A DNA stretch of 15,736 bases from Chlorobiota bacterium. GTDB taxonomy: Bacteria; Bacteroidota; Bacteroidia; Flavobacteriales; Flavobacteriaceae. The notes under the pieces are model-generated. The model saw only the letters and a list, made by a program, of their open reading frames with translations, had not been told where the DNA came from and did not search any database. Made by a program: the position numbers and the translations under genes. The stretch lies in the NCBI GenBank assembly GCA_013153655.1, contig JAADEB010000042.1, positions 1-15,736 of the forward strand, given 5' to 3'. Shown one piece after another: positions 14,058 through 15,736 of the stretch. Every line of letters begins with the position of its first letter. Positions within the stretch are counted from its first letter, which is position 1.

Positions 14058-15293
14058 ATGATGAAACAAGATAAACCCGTAGTGGTCATGGTAGGTTTGG
14101 GCTATATCGGATTGCCCACGGCCGCCTTGGTGGCATCCCGCGGACTTCATGTAAAGGGCGTGGATGTGAATCCCGGAGTGGTGGAAACCATCAATCAAGG
14201 AAAAATTCATATCGTGGAACCCGATTTGGCCGGTTTGGTGAAGCGGATGGTGGAGGAAGGCTATTTGGAAGCCACCACCGAGATGCCCGAAGGCGATGTG
14301 TTTGTGGTGGCCGTACCCACTCCTTCGCGGGGCGAGGAACATGTGCCCGACCTGAGTTATGTGGAAAGTGCCGTTAGAAATGTGGCACCCAAATTGCGTC
14401 GCGGCAACTTGGTGATCATCGAATCCACTTCGCCGGTGGGGACAACGGAAAAAATGCATGCTTTGCTTAATGAATTACGTCCCGATTTGGAAGGTGATTT
14501 TCATATGGCCTATTGCCCGGAACGCGTTTTGCCCGGACGGGTATTGTATGAACTTCAACACAACGACCGCGCCATCGGCGGCATCGATGAGGAATCCACA
14601 CGGCGGGCCATCGATTTTTACCGGCATTTCGTAAAAGCCGAACTGTATCCCACCAATGCACGTACGGCCGAAATGGTCAAATTGGTGGAAAACGCTTCGC
14701 GCGACGTTCAAATCGCCTTTGCCAACGAACTTTCGCTCATCAGCGACAAGGCGGGCATCAATGTGTGGGAATTGATCGATTTGGCCAACAAACATCCTCG
14801 GGTCAACATTCTTCGACCCGGAACCGGCGTGGGCGGACATTGTATCGCCATTGATCCTTGGTTTATCGTTCACGACTATTCCGACGAAGCACGTTTGATT
14901 CGTACGGCACGCGAAATCAACAATTACAAAACCCTTTGGGCCGCCGAAAAGGTCAAAAACGCCGCTTTGGAATTCGAGAAAGAACACGGTCGTAAACCTT
15001 TGATTGCCGCCATGGGATTGGCTTTCAAACCCGATATAGACGATTTGCGCGAATCGCCGGCTTTGGCCTTGGCACGTATGCTGAAAGCACAAGGTTTGGA
15101 CGTGGTGGCCGTGGAACCCAATCTGGAAGGCGACCGGTATGAGGAATTTCAATTGGTGACGGCCGGCGAAGCTTTGGACAAAGCCGACATCATCGCTTTT
15201 CTGGTGGCACACACGCCTTTCAAAGGAATGAAAGTGCCGGAAAGTAAAAAGGTGTTGGATTTTGTCAATGCCGTTACCTATCCCGCAAAATAA
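14058..15293 (+). CDS. wecC: UDP-N-acetyl-D-mannosamine dehydrogenase
   Basis: A 411-residue NAD-dependent dehydrogenase of the UDP-glucose/UDP-ManNAc dehydrogenase family, oxidising UDP-ManNAc to UDP-ManNAcA in two steps. The Rossmann motif GLGYIGLPTAA is at residues 13-23; AVPTPS and the ESTSPVGTTE segment follow. The central helix contains VENASRDVQIAFANEL with the conserved Lys/Asn region (about 205-225). The catalytic cysteine is C262 in GTGVGGHCIAIDPWF. The C-terminal domain contains GLAFKPDIDDLRESPA. ATG 14058 follows the wecB stop with no gap; a second ATG at 14061 could also be the start. Assignment to the ManNAc branch rests on the adjacent epimerase as well as sequence. The downstream glycan genes are not in the window. 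Confidence 0.94.
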   Translation: MMKQDKPVVVMVGLGYIGLPTAALVASRGLHVKGVDVNPGVVETINQGKIHIVEPDLAGLVKRMVEEGYLEATTEMPEGDVFVVAVPTPSRGEEHVPDLSYVESAVRNVAPKLRRGNLVIIESTSPVGTTEKMHALLNELRPDLEGDFHMAYCPERVLPGRVLYELQHNDRAIGGIDEESTRRAIDFYRHFVKAELYPTNARTAEMVKLVENASRDVQIAFANELSLISDKAGINVWELIDLANKHPRVNILRPGTGVGGHCIAIDPWFIVHDYSDEARLIRTAREINNYKTLWAAEKVKNAALEFEKEHGRKPLIAAMGLAFKPDIDDLRESPALALARMLKAQGLDVVAVEPNLEGDRYEEFQLVTAGEALDKADIIAFLVAHTPFKGMKVPESKKVLDFVNAVTYPAK

Positions 15294-15391
15294 TACGCGG
15301 GCGCCTAACTTAAATCTTTAATTCATTGTGTATCTGTATGCCATAATGTTTACGGCCAATAATTTATTTGTTTAAAACCCTGTGTGCTTTT

Positions 15392-15427
15392 TAAAAGATT
15401 CATATAAATAATATATAGAATCTTTTA
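15392..15427. repeat. AT-rich inverted repeat upstream of ccoS
   Basis: TAAAAGATTC (15392-15401) and GAATCTTTTA (15418-15427) are perfect 10-bp complements; allowing one bulged A (15417), 15402-15406 can also pair with 15412-15416. It sits 99 bp after wecC in an otherwise featureless AT-rich stretch of 289 bp. It may be an operator or a weak terminator; I cannot tell which. Confidence 0.5.
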
Positions 15428-15540
15428 TATGCGGAATATGTAAATTTACGTAACTTATATTGTGAATAAAACAAAATGGTAGGATAATTGTAAATTTTTC
15501 AAAAAAATAACTACCTAAAAATAATAAAGATAATTTTTTA

Positions 15541-15548
15541 TATATTTG
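15541..15548 (+). promoter_or_regulatory. Probable ccoS promoter -7 element
   Basis: TATATTTG followed by CC matches the -7 consensus; no TTG is found at the usual upstream distance. Predicted start near 15554 gives a leader of about 29 bases, rich in A, before the TTG start at 15583. A dedicated promoter fits ccoS being separated from ccoI. Confidence 0.6.
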
Positions 15549-15582
15549 CCGGGATACAAGTTTTTTCCAAAAAGAAAAAATT

Positions 15583-15736
15583 TTGCTGGCACTTTATTTG
15601 ACCATATTTTTCAGTTTGATCATCGCCTTGATTTTCTTGGTGCTTTTTTATCATTCGGCCAAGACGGGGCAATATGAAGACACTTATACGCCTTCGGTGC
15701 GGATGATTTTTGAAGACGAGTTTTCGGAAGAGCCGG
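15583..15736 (+). CDS. ccoS: cbb3-type cytochrome oxidase assembly protein CcoS (partial, cut by window end)
   Basis: The first 51 residues of a small single-span membrane protein: one hydrophobic helix (about 2-23, LALYLTIFFSLIIALIFLVL) followed by GQYEDTYTPSVRMIFEDE (29-46). The GQYxDTxTPSxRxxFxDE phrase after one N-terminal helix is characteristic of CcoS, needed for maturation of cbb3 oxidase, the high-affinity oxidase for low-oxygen respiration. There is no ATG nearby. TTG 15583 places the glycine of GQY at residue 29, which is where typical CcoS proteins have it. The A-rich leader is normal for this phylum. CcoNO and other oxidase genes probably follow beyond the window. CcoI, the usual upstream neighbour, ends 15 kb earlier. 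Confidence 0.82.
   Translation, partial: MLALYLTIFFSLIIALIFLVLFYHSAKTGQYEDTYTPSVRMIFEDEFSEEP

Overview
The window comes from the chromosome of a member of the Bacteroidota. Evidence: four sites match the TTG-N19-TAnnTTTG promoter class of this phylum fully or in part. Shine-Dalgarno sequences are weak and leaders are A-rich. The gene families are typical of the phylum: DUF4254 with a GT9 glycosyltransferase, a type II citrate synthase, a long-linker IF2, and CcoI/CcoS cbb3-oxidase assembly factors. I cannot name the genus.

Layout. (1) 1-212: C-terminal end of CcoI, the P-type ATPase for cbb3 oxidase assembly. (2) 213-1134: a 922-bp gene-poor region holding degenerate tandem words of period 7, two related palindromes and a GC-rich, strongly foldable element. 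(3) 1135-2797: DUF4254 protein and GT9 glycosyltransferase, probably one operon for surface glycan synthesis. (4) 3024-4647: acylphosphatase and citrate synthase behind one clear promoter, closed by a strong intrinsic terminator. (5) 4755-5675: an amidinotransferase/DDAH-type enzyme. (6) Minus strand, 7045 to 5672: a stand-alone LigD-type primase-polymerase domain and a small lipocalin-like protein whose stop overlaps the stop of the preceding plus-strand gene. (7) 7139-7798: a CBS-domain protein with a GTG start and a very short leader. (8) 7799-8305: a mosaic of further heptad-word arrays, then a promoter and a terminator-like hairpin. (9) 8306-15293: rimP-nusA-infB (translation and transcription factors), followed closely by wecB and wecC, which make UDP-ManNAc and UDP-ManNAcA for surface polysaccharide. 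(10) 15583-end: the start of ccoS.

Two points stand out. The window begins with the end of ccoI and ends with the start of ccoS, genes that are normally adjacent, so the cbb3 assembly locus appears to be split by about 15 kb of housekeeping and glycan genes. The intergenic DNA just after ccoI, and the DNA before rimP, is built of period-7 tandem words in several different 'vocabularies', together with palindromes and a structured GC-rich element. I see no transposase, integrase, CRISPR array, tRNA or rRNA.
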